Source: MESE01 sp036675035
GTDB lineage: Bacteria; Pseudomonadota; Gammaproteobacteria; Burkholderiales; Burkholderiaceae_D
Length of the DNA stretch: 20,758 nt
Direction: 5' to 3'
Assembly (NCBI GenBank): GCA_036675035.1
Contig: JAKFFO010000143.1
Span: 1 to 20,758 of the forward strand
The notes under the pieces were generated by a model that saw nothing but the letters and a program-made list of their open reading frames with translations, was not told the DNA's origin and searched no databases. Position numbers and translations under genes: made by a program. How positions within the stretch are numbered: position 1 is the stretch's first letter; each line of letters begins with the position of its first letter. Shown in pieces: positions 15,026 to 20,758 of this stretch.

Positions 15026-15844
15026 TTAAACTGCGACTTTCGCTTTGGCCTGCGCCTCTTGCGCTGCATACTCCAGCATGACCGAACTATGAATACGGGA
15101 ACGCAACGCATTGAATTCCGGCGTTTCATGCAACGATCGGTGACGCGGATACGGGAACGGGATGTCGATCACTTCCCGAATACGTGACGGACGGGCGGAG
15201 ATGACCAGCACCTTGTTCGACAGGTACACCGCTTCCTCGACCGAGTGGGTGATCAGCATGACGGTCTTGCCTTCCGCGTACAGCACTTCCAGCAGCAGGT
15301 CATGCATTGCGCTGCGCGTCTGCGCATCGAGCGCGCCGAACGGCTCGTCCATCAGTACAAACTCCGGGTGTACCGCATAGGTGCGGGCCAGCGCCAGGCG
15401 CTGCCGCATGCCGCCCGACAGCGTTTTCGGAAAAGCCTTGCGGAAATCCGACAGCCCCATCAGTTTCAGGTAGCGCTCGACGATTTCCTTTTTTTCCGCC
15501 GCACCCAGCTTGCTGCTGATCTTCAGGTTCAATCCGAACGCGATATTCTGCTCGACGGTCAGCCATGGGAACACCCCGTATTCCTGGAACATCACGCCGC
15601 GATCCGGGCCCGGCCCGTCGATCGTCTTGCCGTCGAGCGTGACGACACCGCTGGTCGGCTTGACGAAACCGGCAGCCATGTTCATCAGTGTCGTCTTGCC
15701 GCAGCCCGACGGTCCGACCAGCGAAATGAAATCGCCCTGATTCACCGAGAAAGACATGTCCTTCACCACATCCAGCGCGCCGTTGGCGGTCTGGAACTGC
15801 ATCGATACATTGTCGAAGCGGATACGCTCGTTCTGTTGTTGCAT
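15026..15844 (-). CDS. ABC transporter ATP-binding protein, SsuB/TauB type
   Basis: A 272-residue cytoplasmic ATPase that powers the importer. Walker A is GPSGCGKT (44-51), the Q-loop is Q87, the signature is LSGGM (142-146), Walker B is VLMDEP (163-168) followed by FGALD, and the switch histidine is H200 in LITHSVEEA. The sequence FQEYGVFPWLTVEQNIAFGL and the LITHSVEEAVYLS stretch are typical of the nitrate/sulfonate/taurine importer branch. The ATG at 15844 follows the permease stop by 3 bases, with CGGAG about 9 bases upstream. The binding-protein gene follows after 38 bases. The C-terminal 25 residues (EYAAQEAQAKAKVAV) are a short Ala/Lys-rich tail. Confidence 0.94.
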   Translation of the reverse strand: MQQQNERIRFDNVSMQFQTANGALDVVKDMSFSVNQGDFISLVGPSGCGKTTLMNMAAGFVKPTSGVVTLDGKTIDGPGPDRGVMFQEYGVFPWLTVEQNIAFGLNLKISSKLGAAEKKEIVERYLKLMGLSDFRKAFPKTLSGGMRQRLALARTYAVHPEFVLMDEPFGALDAQTRSAMHDLLLEVLYAEGKTVMLITHSVEEAVYLSNKVLVISARPSRIREVIDIPFPYPRHRSLHETPEFNALRSRIHSSVMLEYAAQEAQAKAKVAV

Positions 15845-15847
15845 GGT

Positions 15848-16627
15848 TCAATTCTCCGTTTTATCTTGCCAGCTGACCAACCGCTTCGACAGAAGACGCA
15901 GCGCGATATCCATCAAGAGCGCCAGCACGCCGATACTGATGATGCCGAGATAAATCGTGCGCAGATCGAAGAATGCCGACGCATTCTGGATCATTGCGCC
16001 CAGCCCCTGCTGCGCCGCCACCAGCTCCGACGCCACCAGCGTGGCCCATGCGACACCCAATGCAACCCGCAGCGCGGTCAGCATGTGCGGCACGGTCATC
16101 GGCACCATCACTTTCATGAAGATTTCGAAATCGCTGGCACCCAGCGTGCGCGCAACGCGGATATAGACCGGGCTGATCTGCGTCATGCCCTCGTACATGA
16201 CGATGACGGCGGCAAAGAAGGATGCGTAGAACAGGATTGCGATCTTGGCCATCTCACCGATGCCGAGATACACGATCACCAGCGGGATCAGCGCGATCGG
16301 CGGCAATGCGCGAAAGAAGTTGATGAGAGGATCGACAAAGCGGCGGACCGGCTTGTACCAGCCGACCAGAAAACCGACCGGTACCGCGAGCACCATACCC
16401 AGTAACAGCCCGAAGAACACCCGTTGCACCGACATCACGATATGCATCACCAGCTCGCCTTCGGTCAGGTGAGTCCAGAAGGTTTGCGCCACCTCCAGCG
16501 GAGAAGGCAGCAGCGTGGGATTGATCAGGCCGGACGCGCGCAGCAGCATCCAGAAAAGAATCAGGCAGATAAACGGGAAAACTGCCAAGCCGAAATTGCG
16601 GGCGGCGCTGGTACTGCTTTTTGACAT
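15848..16627 (-). CDS. ABC transporter permease, SsuC/TauC type
   Basis: A 259-residue inner-membrane subunit of the importer. About six hydrophobic segments are visible, beginning with GLAVFPFICLILFWMLL, and the family motif INPTLLPSPLEV follows at 35-46. The cytoplasmic EAA loop that docks on the ATPase lies around 157-180 (RVARTLGASDFEIFMKVMVP). The segments VDPLINFFRALPPIALIPL and GVAWATLVASELVAAQQGLG are conserved in sulfonate/taurine/nitrate permeases. GGAG lies 8 bases before the ATG. It is 32 bases after the GntR gene and 3 bases before the ATPase gene, in a single transcription unit. A homodimer is expected. Confidence 0.93.
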   Translation of the reverse strand: MSKSSTSAARNFGLAVFPFICLILFWMLLRASGLINPTLLPSPLEVAQTFWTHLTEGELVMHIVMSVQRVFFGLLLGMVLAVPVGFLVGWYKPVRRFVDPLINFFRALPPIALIPLVIVYLGIGEMAKIAILFYASFFAAVIVMYEGMTQISPVYIRVARTLGASDFEIFMKVMVPMTVPHMLTALRVALGVAWATLVASELVAAQQGLGAMIQNASAFFDLRTIYLGIISIGVLALLMDIALRLLSKRLVSWQDKTEN

Positions 16628-16659
16628 CTTGGTCTCCGAAAACGATTATTGGTACAGGC

Positions 16660-17433
16660 TCACTTGGTGCGAGCTTTCTTCTTTTTGGGAAGCGCGGTTC
16701 CAGCCAACAGATCCGTTTCGATCTGGATCATCTGCGCCGGATACTGGATATGCGCGTAATACAGGATGTGCTTGCTTTCATCCAGCAAGGTACGGCACAC
16801 GTCGGCGATCGGGTCGCCGACGCCGATGTTCAGATGGGATGCGGTGTCCTCGTCCGACACGGTGATCCGCATGATCTGCTTCGCGCTCGCCACCTGCACA
16901 TCGGGACGCGCTGCCAGCTGCGGCACGATCGGCGCGTTGCTGAAGCCTTCCGGATCTGAATCGAACACTTTTTTGTCCAGGTAGATCTCGATCAGGCAGT
17001 ACGGCACGTCGTTGTGATAGTGCACCCGCCGCAGCCGGTGATACGCCGGACCCACTTCGCCGAACGGAAATGCCGGGATCAACGGATGCTCGGCCTGTTC
17101 GATCGGCAGCAGCCGTATCTTGAGGTTCGCCACCTTTTCGACCAGTTCGTCGAAGTTGTTGGCCAGCTTGAACCAGCGCTGTTCCGACAGATCCTTCGCG
17201 ACAAACGTACCCACGCCGCGGGTACGCCGGATGATCCCGGACTCCTCCAGCTGGTTCAAGGCCGCGCGCAATGTAATGCGCGACACTTCATATTCCTTTT
17301 CGAGCTCGTCCAGCGTCGGGATCTGTTCGCCGAAACGCCATTCCTGCCCTTCGATTTTTTGCCGCATGAGCTTGGCTACCTGCAAATACAGCGGCATCCG
17401 GCTTCTGTGCAACATGGACAATTCGTTCTTCAT
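16660..17433 (-). CDS. GntR family transcriptional regulator, HutC subfamily
   Basis: A 257-residue DNA-binding regulator. A GntR winged helix-turn-helix (about 13-80) contains LYLQVAKLMRQKI, the recognition region YEVSRITLRAALNQLEESG and the wing IIRRTRGVGTFV. A UTRA ligand domain (about 92-245) follows, with HRLRRVHYHNDVPYCLIEIYL as its usual core. The C-terminus ends in a lysine-rich tail, PKKKKARTK. Members of this subfamily are usually repressors released by a pathway intermediate. As the first gene of the transporter/dehydrogenase operon it probably represses that operon and itself. No Shine-Dalgarno precedes the ATG at 17433, and a candidate -10 box lies only 6 bases upstream. A leaderless mRNA or a start at the internal ATG, codon 7, is therefore possible. 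Confidence 0.92.
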   Translation of the reverse strand: MKNELSMLHRSRMPLYLQVAKLMRQKIEGQEWRFGEQIPTLDELEKEYEVSRITLRAALNQLEESGIIRRTRGVGTFVAKDLSEQRWFKLANNFDELVEKVANLKIRLLPIEQAEHPLIPAFPFGEVGPAYHRLRRVHYHNDVPYCLIEIYLDKKVFDSDPEGFSNAPIVPQLAARPDVQVASAKQIMRITVSDEDTASHLNIGVGDPIADVCRTLLDESKHILYYAHIQYPAQMIQIETDLLAGTALPKKKKARTK

Positions 17434-17439
17434 AAAGTC

Positions 17440-17468
17440 ATACTAATAAGCACAATGAAAATAATCAA
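17440..17468 (-). promoter_or_regulatory. Candidate promoter of the GntR-led operon
   Basis: Reading the minus strand, TTGATT (17463-17468) and TAGTAT (17440-17445) are separated by exactly 17 bases, in a distinctly AT-rich stretch upstream of the regulator. Transcription would begin at or beside the ATG at 17433. Each box matches the sigma-70 consensus at 4 of 6 positions, so the support is moderate. I found no convincing HutC-type operator palindrome here. Confidence 0.35.
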
Positions 17469-17664
17469 GTTCTTTTTCATCGAATTTTCAATTTCTATAA
17501 ATGAATGGCGGCGATTGAATGGTCGGCAGCACGCCGCCGCGGACGGAATCGCAATCATGCCGCAATTGATTGATGCTGCAGCCGGTCGCCTTCGGATTTC
17601 CGGAAAGCCATAGACGGGGAACGGATAAAGCCCGAATTCGATCTTCTGCAGCCGGGCAAATTTC

Positions 17665-17689
17665 CGCGTGCAGACGAGGACTGCACGCG
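17665..17689 (-). terminator. Hairpin after the DUF2784 gene, possible terminator
   Basis: CGCGTGCAG (17665-17673) and CTGCACGCG (17681-17689) form a perfect 9-bp GC-rich stem with a 7-base loop, starting 4 bases after the DUF2784 stop codon. On the minus strand it is followed by GGAAATTTG, a poor T-tract. Intrinsic termination may therefore be weak, or the hairpin may only protect the mRNA end. Confidence 0.45.
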
Positions 17690-17693
17690 ACTA

Positions 17694-18065
17694 TTAATGC
17701 TTTCCGCGCCGGCTATCCAGTATCACGTACGCGTACACCAGAACATTCACTGCGATCAGCGCCGCGCCGAGCACGTAACGCAGCTCCAGCGTCATATCTT
17801 CCGGATACAGGAACTTCATTACGAAATGCTCGATGAAGCCGGCGGAGTATCCGGCCTCGCCGCCCAGGCGGCGCAATTCATTCTCCAGCGGTGTCAGCGG
17901 ACAGATCCAGTCAGCCCACTGCACGACGACGCCCCAGCAAAGCGCTGCCAGGTGCCACCACAACACTTTTTTGTATCGCAATACCAGCAGGCCGCCGAGC
18001 CCCGCGAAGAGGACGAATGCGACATGGGCAATCAGCGTGGCATCCGCCAGCAACCGGTAAATCAT
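17694..18065 (-). CDS. DUF2784 family membrane protein
   Basis: A 123-residue integral membrane protein of unknown function. Four hydrophobic segments are visible: about 8-28 (ATLIAHVAFVLFAGLGGLLV), 36-52, one around 75-90 and 99-117 near the C-terminus. The family signature is clear: YRLLADATLIAHVAFVLF at the start, then WADWICPLTPLENELR and GEAGYSAGFIEHFVMKFLYP. The start at 18065 was chosen because GGTGG lies about 4 bases upstream and MIYRLLAD is the usual family N-terminus. An in-frame reading from 18134 would add a non-conserved, Trp/Arg-rich arm. It is a single gene, divergent from the small VOC gene, with a strong hairpin directly after its stop. Confidence 0.85.
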   Translation of the reverse strand: MIYRLLADATLIAHVAFVLFAGLGGLLVLRYKKVLWWHLAALCWGVVVQWADWICPLTPLENELRRLGGEAGYSAGFIEHFVMKFLYPEDMTLELRYVLGAALIAVNVLVYAYVILDSRRGKH

Positions 18066-18311
18066 GCCGGCCACCCGCCATTGCCATGCTTCGTCGAGCC
18101 GGACCTGACAAAGCCAGCGCTTGCCGCACGACACTGGCGAGTTCTGGAAATCACTGACGGTTTCATGGCCAAGGGAAGTTTAAATTAGAATGTCCGACGG
18201 GTTTCCGTCAATACGAGCTCGCTCGCAGTAAACCATTTCGATCTCGCATGCATGCACGCGCGCGGCAATACTGCAATATTATTCAATCACTGATACGACA
18301 AGGAACAGAAC

Positions 18312-18716
18312 ATGGGCGTCAAACTTACCAAGCAATCGATCGATCTCGGCATCGTCACCACTAACGGGCCGGCAATGCTGGCGTTTTACCGTGACGTGCT
18401 CGGCCTTCCCTACCTGCAGGAGATGCCGATGCCGGGCGGTACCGGCATCATGCATCGGATGGCATGCGGCGACAGCGTAATCAAGCTGGTGGTTCTGGAA
18501 AAGACGCCGGCATCGGCGCCGCCGGACGGCATCCAGGGTGCCACCGGGTATCGCTACTGGACCATCTCGGTCAGCAATATCGGCGAGCTGCTGCAAAGCT
18601 GCGCCGACCAGGGGCATAAAGTGATGGTGAAAGAACGCGAGATCCGTCCCGGCGTCAAGATCGCGATCGTCGCGGACCCGGACGGAAACTGGGTCGAGTT
18701 CATTACCGCAAGCTGA
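18312..18716 (+). CDS. VOC family protein (glyoxalase/dioxygenase superfamily)
   Basis: A 134-residue cytoplasmic protein with one pair of beta-alpha-beta-beta-beta modules. The pattern IDLGIVTTNGPAMLAFYRDVLGLPYLQE is the usual first module, and IVADPDGNWVEFI closes the second, with the metal-ligand glutamate in VEF. The position where glyoxalase I has its first His ligand reads Gly in DLGIV. Metal binding may thus be altered, and lactoylglutathione lyase activity should not be assumed. AAGGA lies 7 bases before the ATG. It is monocistronic, divergent from DUF2784 and convergent with the metallo-hydrolase. Unlike the VOC protein at 3613 it belongs to the single-domain group, so the two are not recent duplicates. 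Confidence 0.87.
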   Translation: MGVKLTKQSIDLGIVTTNGPAMLAFYRDVLGLPYLQEMPMPGGTGIMHRMACGDSVIKLVVLEKTPASAPPDGIQGATGYRYWTISVSNIGELLQSCADQGHKVMVKEREIRPGVKIAIVADPDGNWVEFITAS

Positions 18717-18729
18717 CCGGTTATGCCAG

Positions 18730-18768
18730 TTCCGGAACGCGGCATTGCCTCTTCGCCGCGCGCCGGAA
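18730..18768. terminator. Long hairpin between convergent genes, possible bidirectional terminator
   Basis: TTCCGG and CGCGGC (18730-18735, 18738-18743) pair with GCCGCG and CCGGAA (18755-18760, 18763-18768). This gives 12 bp interrupted by a 2x2 internal loop around an 11-base apical loop. It lies 13 bases after the VOC stop and 14 bases after the end of the convergent hydrolase gene. Neither strand has a T-tract after the stem, so termination may be weak or Rho-assisted. Confidence 0.4.
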
Positions 18769-18782
18769 TTCATTGAAAAAAT

Positions 18783-19703
18783 TCAGTCGCGATTGACCAG
18801 CATATCGCCGTCAATCGTTGCCGCGCCGGCGCGAACCAGCTGGCCGATCGCCCATTGCACCAGTTCCGTTTCGGACTGATGCAGGTAACGCTGGTTCGAA
18901 GCTGCGAACAAGCGGATGTCCGTCATCAGCCTCAGGATATCCGGCAGTGGAATCCGTTGCCGCTCCAGCAGCAGGAATTTCAGCAATACCTTGACCGCAT
19001 TCTGTGCATTGCGCACCGGGTCCGCAGCCAGATAATCGATTCTTGAAAACGCGGTTTTGAGCGCTTTGGAAACATCGGTGAACGGCGCACCGTGGCCGGG
19101 AATGACGACCCGGATATCGAGTGTCGCGATCAGCTCCAGCGTCGCGCGCGTTTCGGCAAATCCCGATTCGCCGTCCAGCTCCGGAAAGATCACGCCGAAA
19201 CCGTTTTCCCATAGTGCGTCGGCGGAGATCAGGATGCGCTCCTCGGGGCAATACAGGATCAGCGAATGCGGATCATGCCCGGGCGCACCGAGCACCTGCC
19301 AGTCAAGGTCGCCCAGTTCGATCGTGTCGCCCGGTGCGATCGTGCCGTCGAAAGCAAAGCGCTCGCATTGCTGGCCGGTTGCAGCATAAGTCAATGCATC
19401 TTCATCCCATGCCCGCACCTTGGCGGCTTCCGCCGTCGGGATCACGGTGCGGCATCCGTACTTGCGCTGCACGGCCGCATTGCCGCCGCAATGATCGGAG
19501 TGCAGATGGGTATTCACCAGCAGATCGAGCGGCCGCCCATGCAGTGCATGCTCGACCAGCGCCAGCGTCTGCGGCGCATGCGTCAGGTAGCCGCTGTCGA
19601 CCAGCGCAGTGCGGCCGCGGCCGGTGAACACGATATTGTTCGACGACAGCCAGCCGCGTTCCAGCACATGCATCGAGATGGGTAATTTGGCGGCAGTGTT
19701 CAT
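18783..19703 (-). CDS. Metallo-beta-lactamase fold hydrolase
   Basis: A 306-residue metal-dependent hydrolase. The dinuclear zinc site is complete: H66-L-H68-S-D70-H71 in THLHSDHCGG, H143 in APGHDPHS, bridging D162 in SADAL and H204 in IPGHG. The C-terminal 90 residues are helical and extend beyond the core fold, as in glyoxalase II-like and SoxH-like branches. They may set substrate access. Substrate is unknown; thioesters and lactones are the usual classes. The ATG overlaps the stop of the upstream membrane-protein gene in ATGA, so the two are translationally coupled. The thioesterase at the head of the same operon makes a shared thioester theme possible, but this is inference. No signal peptide is seen. 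Confidence 0.9.
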   Translation of the reverse strand: MNTAAKLPISMHVLERGWLSSNNIVFTGRGRTALVDSGYLTHAPQTLALVEHALHGRPLDLLVNTHLHSDHCGGNAAVQRKYGCRTVIPTAEAAKVRAWDEDALTYAATGQQCERFAFDGTIAPGDTIELGDLDWQVLGAPGHDPHSLILYCPEERILISADALWENGFGVIFPELDGESGFAETRATLELIATLDIRVVIPGHGAPFTDVSKALKTAFSRIDYLAADPVRNAQNAVKVLLKFLLLERQRIPLPDILRLMTDIRLFAASNQRYLHQSETELVQWAIGQLVRAGAATIDGDMLVNRD

Positions 19704-20149
19704 TTTTTCATTTGAAATGCGAGCGAGATTTTTGCAAACTCAATCAGTATTTCCTGCGAACCGCCGTTGAAGGTGCTGAATGCCACGCCGGTGCGCACCA
19801 CCAGCCGCGGCGGGAACAGCCAGCCGGCGTACGGAATGCCGATCATCTTGGCACTGCGCACATCGCGCCACTCGACATGCCGGTTATACAGCCAGGTTTG
19901 CGTGATGCCGGTGTCGTCGATGGTGATGGTCGAGCGCAGGAACCAGTAATAACTGAGCACCAGCATCGCCGCTGCGGCCAGCAGCAGCAACTTTACACTC
20001 AAGCCGTACTGCAGCAACGGGTAGCGCATCGCGATGCTGGCCGCGTAAGTGCCGAGCCCGATCGATACGATGGTCGCGACCAGCTTGAACCACAGGCTGT
20101 ACGCCGGGCCGGTTACGGTTTTTTCCGGTTTGTAAAATTCAATTGCCAT
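19700..20149 (-). CDS. Membrane protein with PH-like C-terminal domain
   Basis: A 149-residue protein with two hydrophobic segments (about 22-42 and 51-69) near the N-terminus. A soluble C-terminal domain begins at ITIDDTGITQTWLYNRHVEWRDVRSAKM. That alternation, an ITIDDxGI strand, then a W-x-D-V turn, basic and aromatic strands and a final helix, resembles bacterial PH domains of short membrane proteins. Specific function is unknown. The ATG at 20149 lies inside the last codons of the DUF1289 gene (11-base overlap), with GGCGG as a weak ribosome binding site. The stop overlaps the start of the metallo-hydrolase, so the gene is in the middle of a tight operon. Confidence 0.75.
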   Translation of the reverse strand: MAIEFYKPEKTVTGPAYSLWFKLVATIVSIGLGTYAASIAMRYPLLQYGLSVKLLLLAAAAMLVLSYYWFLRSTITIDDTGITQTWLYNRHVEWRDVRSAKMIGIPYAGWLFPPRLVVRTGVAFSTFNGGSQEILIEFAKISLAFQMKK

Positions 20150-20351
20150 CTTGCCGCCGCTTGATTTCTATCCATATGGTACGTTTAGTGTCTTCGCTGG
20201 CGCGGCTCCAGAGCGCGATTTCGTCAATCGTGCGAAAGCAGCCGTCACACAGTCCGGTACGGGGATTCATGGTGCAAATGCTGATGCACGGTGACGGCAT
20301 CGGGCCGGCGTGGGCAAGCGGATCGAATTCTTTCATTGATGAGATTTGCAC
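20139..20351 (-). CDS. DUF1289 family protein
   Basis: A 70-residue protein with the DUF1289 core PSPCISICTMNPRTGLCDGCFRTIDEIALWS. Four cysteines at 22, 26, 35 and 38 (C-x3-C-x8-C-x2-C) are conserved in the family and probably bind a metal or Fe-S cluster. The KRTIWIEIKRR tail is also typical. Function is not established. The GTG at 20351 lies 7 bases after the thioesterase stop and is chosen for that spacing. An ATG at 20336, five codons later, is a real alternative, as neither has a strong ribosome binding site. The core domain is the same either way. It is cotranscribed with the genes on both sides. Confidence 0.83.
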   Translation of the reverse strand: MQISSMKEFDPLAHAGPMPSPCISICTMNPRTGLCDGCFRTIDEIALWSRASEDTKRTIWIEIKRRQDGN

Positions 20352-20358
20352 GGCAAGC

Positions 20359-20758
20359 TCATTTCAGAGCGGCTCGCGCTTTCTTTTCTGCGAGTTTCGC
20401 ATTGAATCTTTCGGGCTGGATAATCACCCGCTCGTGCATACCTTCCGTGATCTGGTCAATACCGTCCCATGCGGCGACCCGGAATTTCACCCGGCGGCCT
20501 TCAACTTCGACCACTTCCCCTTTGAACGACAGCGTCATGCCCGGCGGTGTTGCGGCAAGGTGAGAAAAGCTGACATGGGTGCCGACACTTTGCTCGCGCG
20601 GCCAGTCGATGAACGGCATGATGCCGTTGGTGCAGGCCAGTTCCAGCAAGCCGACCATGTAACCGGTCGCCAGTACTTCCGGCATGTCGCGGCAAAAGGC
20701 AGTGTCGTGGAACAGGATCGGCACCGTCGCGCGCTCCGGCACGACATAGGTCCATTCG
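20359..20758 (-). CDS. FlK-like hotdog thioesterase, 5-prime end outside the window
   Basis: The reading frame stays open to the right edge, and the sequence EWTYVVPERATVP before the GTG at 20742 continues a conserved family N-terminus. The true start is therefore beyond the window. The visible 133 residues match the FlK-type thioesterase fold. Counting from that GTG, Thr26 (ATGYMVG), Glu34 (LLELAC) and His61 (SHLAATPPG) stand at spacings of 8 and 27, against 8 and 26 in fluoroacetyl-CoA thioesterase FlK as I remember it. Hydrolysis of a short acyl-CoA is likely. Specificity for fluoroacetyl-CoA should not be assumed, as most relatives are ordinary housekeeping or detoxifying enzymes. It is the first visible gene of an operon with DUF1289, the PH-like membrane protein and the metallo-hydrolase. 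Confidence 0.85.
   Translation of the reverse strand, partial: EWTYVVPERATVPILFHDTAFCRDMPEVLATGYMVGLLELACTNGIMPFIDWPREQSVGTHVSFSHLAATPPGMTLSFKGEVVEVEGRRVKFRVAAWDGIDQITEGMHERVIIQPERFNAKLAEKKARAALK

Noticed and set aside
3613..18716. The two VOC proteins (3613-4257 and 18312-18716) as a duplicated pair
   Set aside because: They differ in length, module arrangement and motifs, and belong to different VOC subgroups.
20359..20742. Thioesterase starting at the GTG at 20742
   Set aside because: The frame continues upstream with TYVV, a conserved part of the family N-terminus, so the GTG is internal and the gene is cut by the window edge.

Overview
The window is a dense, GC-rich stretch of bacterial chromosome. 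The gene set, which combines c-di-GMP signalling proteins, tripartite catabolic operons with taurine/nitrate-type ABC transporters, DUF1289, DUF2784 and a SulP permease, fits a betaproteobacterium of the Burkholderiales, perhaps Oxalobacteraceae. That placement is inferred from gene content and protein style; there is no rRNA or other marker. I see no tRNA, rRNA, CRISPR array, insertion sequence or phage gene.

Left part (1-3400). The first 26 codons of a GDSL-like protein run off the left edge on the minus strand. After about 440 bases without a gene comes a PAS-GGDEF-EAL protein on the plus strand. Convergent to it is a receiver-GGDEF response regulator on the minus strand. Both GGDEF domains look catalytically degenerate at metal-binding positions. 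The EAL domain looks intact, and the response regulator keeps an RxxD c-di-GMP inhibitory site. The pair therefore reads as degradation plus sensing of c-di-GMP rather than synthesis.

Middle-left part (3613-7909). A three-gene minus-strand operon encodes a DenD-like SDR dehydrogenase, a class B flavin monooxygenase and a glyoxalase_3-type VOC protein, with overlapping or near-touching genes. A GNAT acetyltransferase and a small, very hydrophilic plus-strand ORF follow.

Central part (7978-17433). Eight minus-strand genes form what looks like one catabolic unit. In transcription order they are a HutC-type GntR regulator, an ABC permease, an ATPase, a periplasmic binding protein with a twin-arginine-like signal, a GMC alcohol dehydrogenase, an aldehyde dehydrogenase, a mandelate-racemase-type enolase-superfamily enzyme and a SulP anion transporter. 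The first seven are separated by 38 bases or less, or overlap. The logic suggested is import, alcohol to aldehyde to acid, then alpha-proton chemistry on the acid, with an anion permease at the end. The substrate is unknown. This is the best candidate in the window for an undescribed pathway.

Right part (17694-20758). A DUF2784 membrane protein (minus) and a small VOC protein (plus) are divergent. A compact minus-strand operon then enters from beyond the right edge: an FlK-like hotdog thioesterase, a DUF1289 cysteine-motif protein, a membrane protein with a PH-like tail and a metallo-beta-lactamase-fold hydrolase. A long hairpin lies between the convergent VOC and hydrolase genes.
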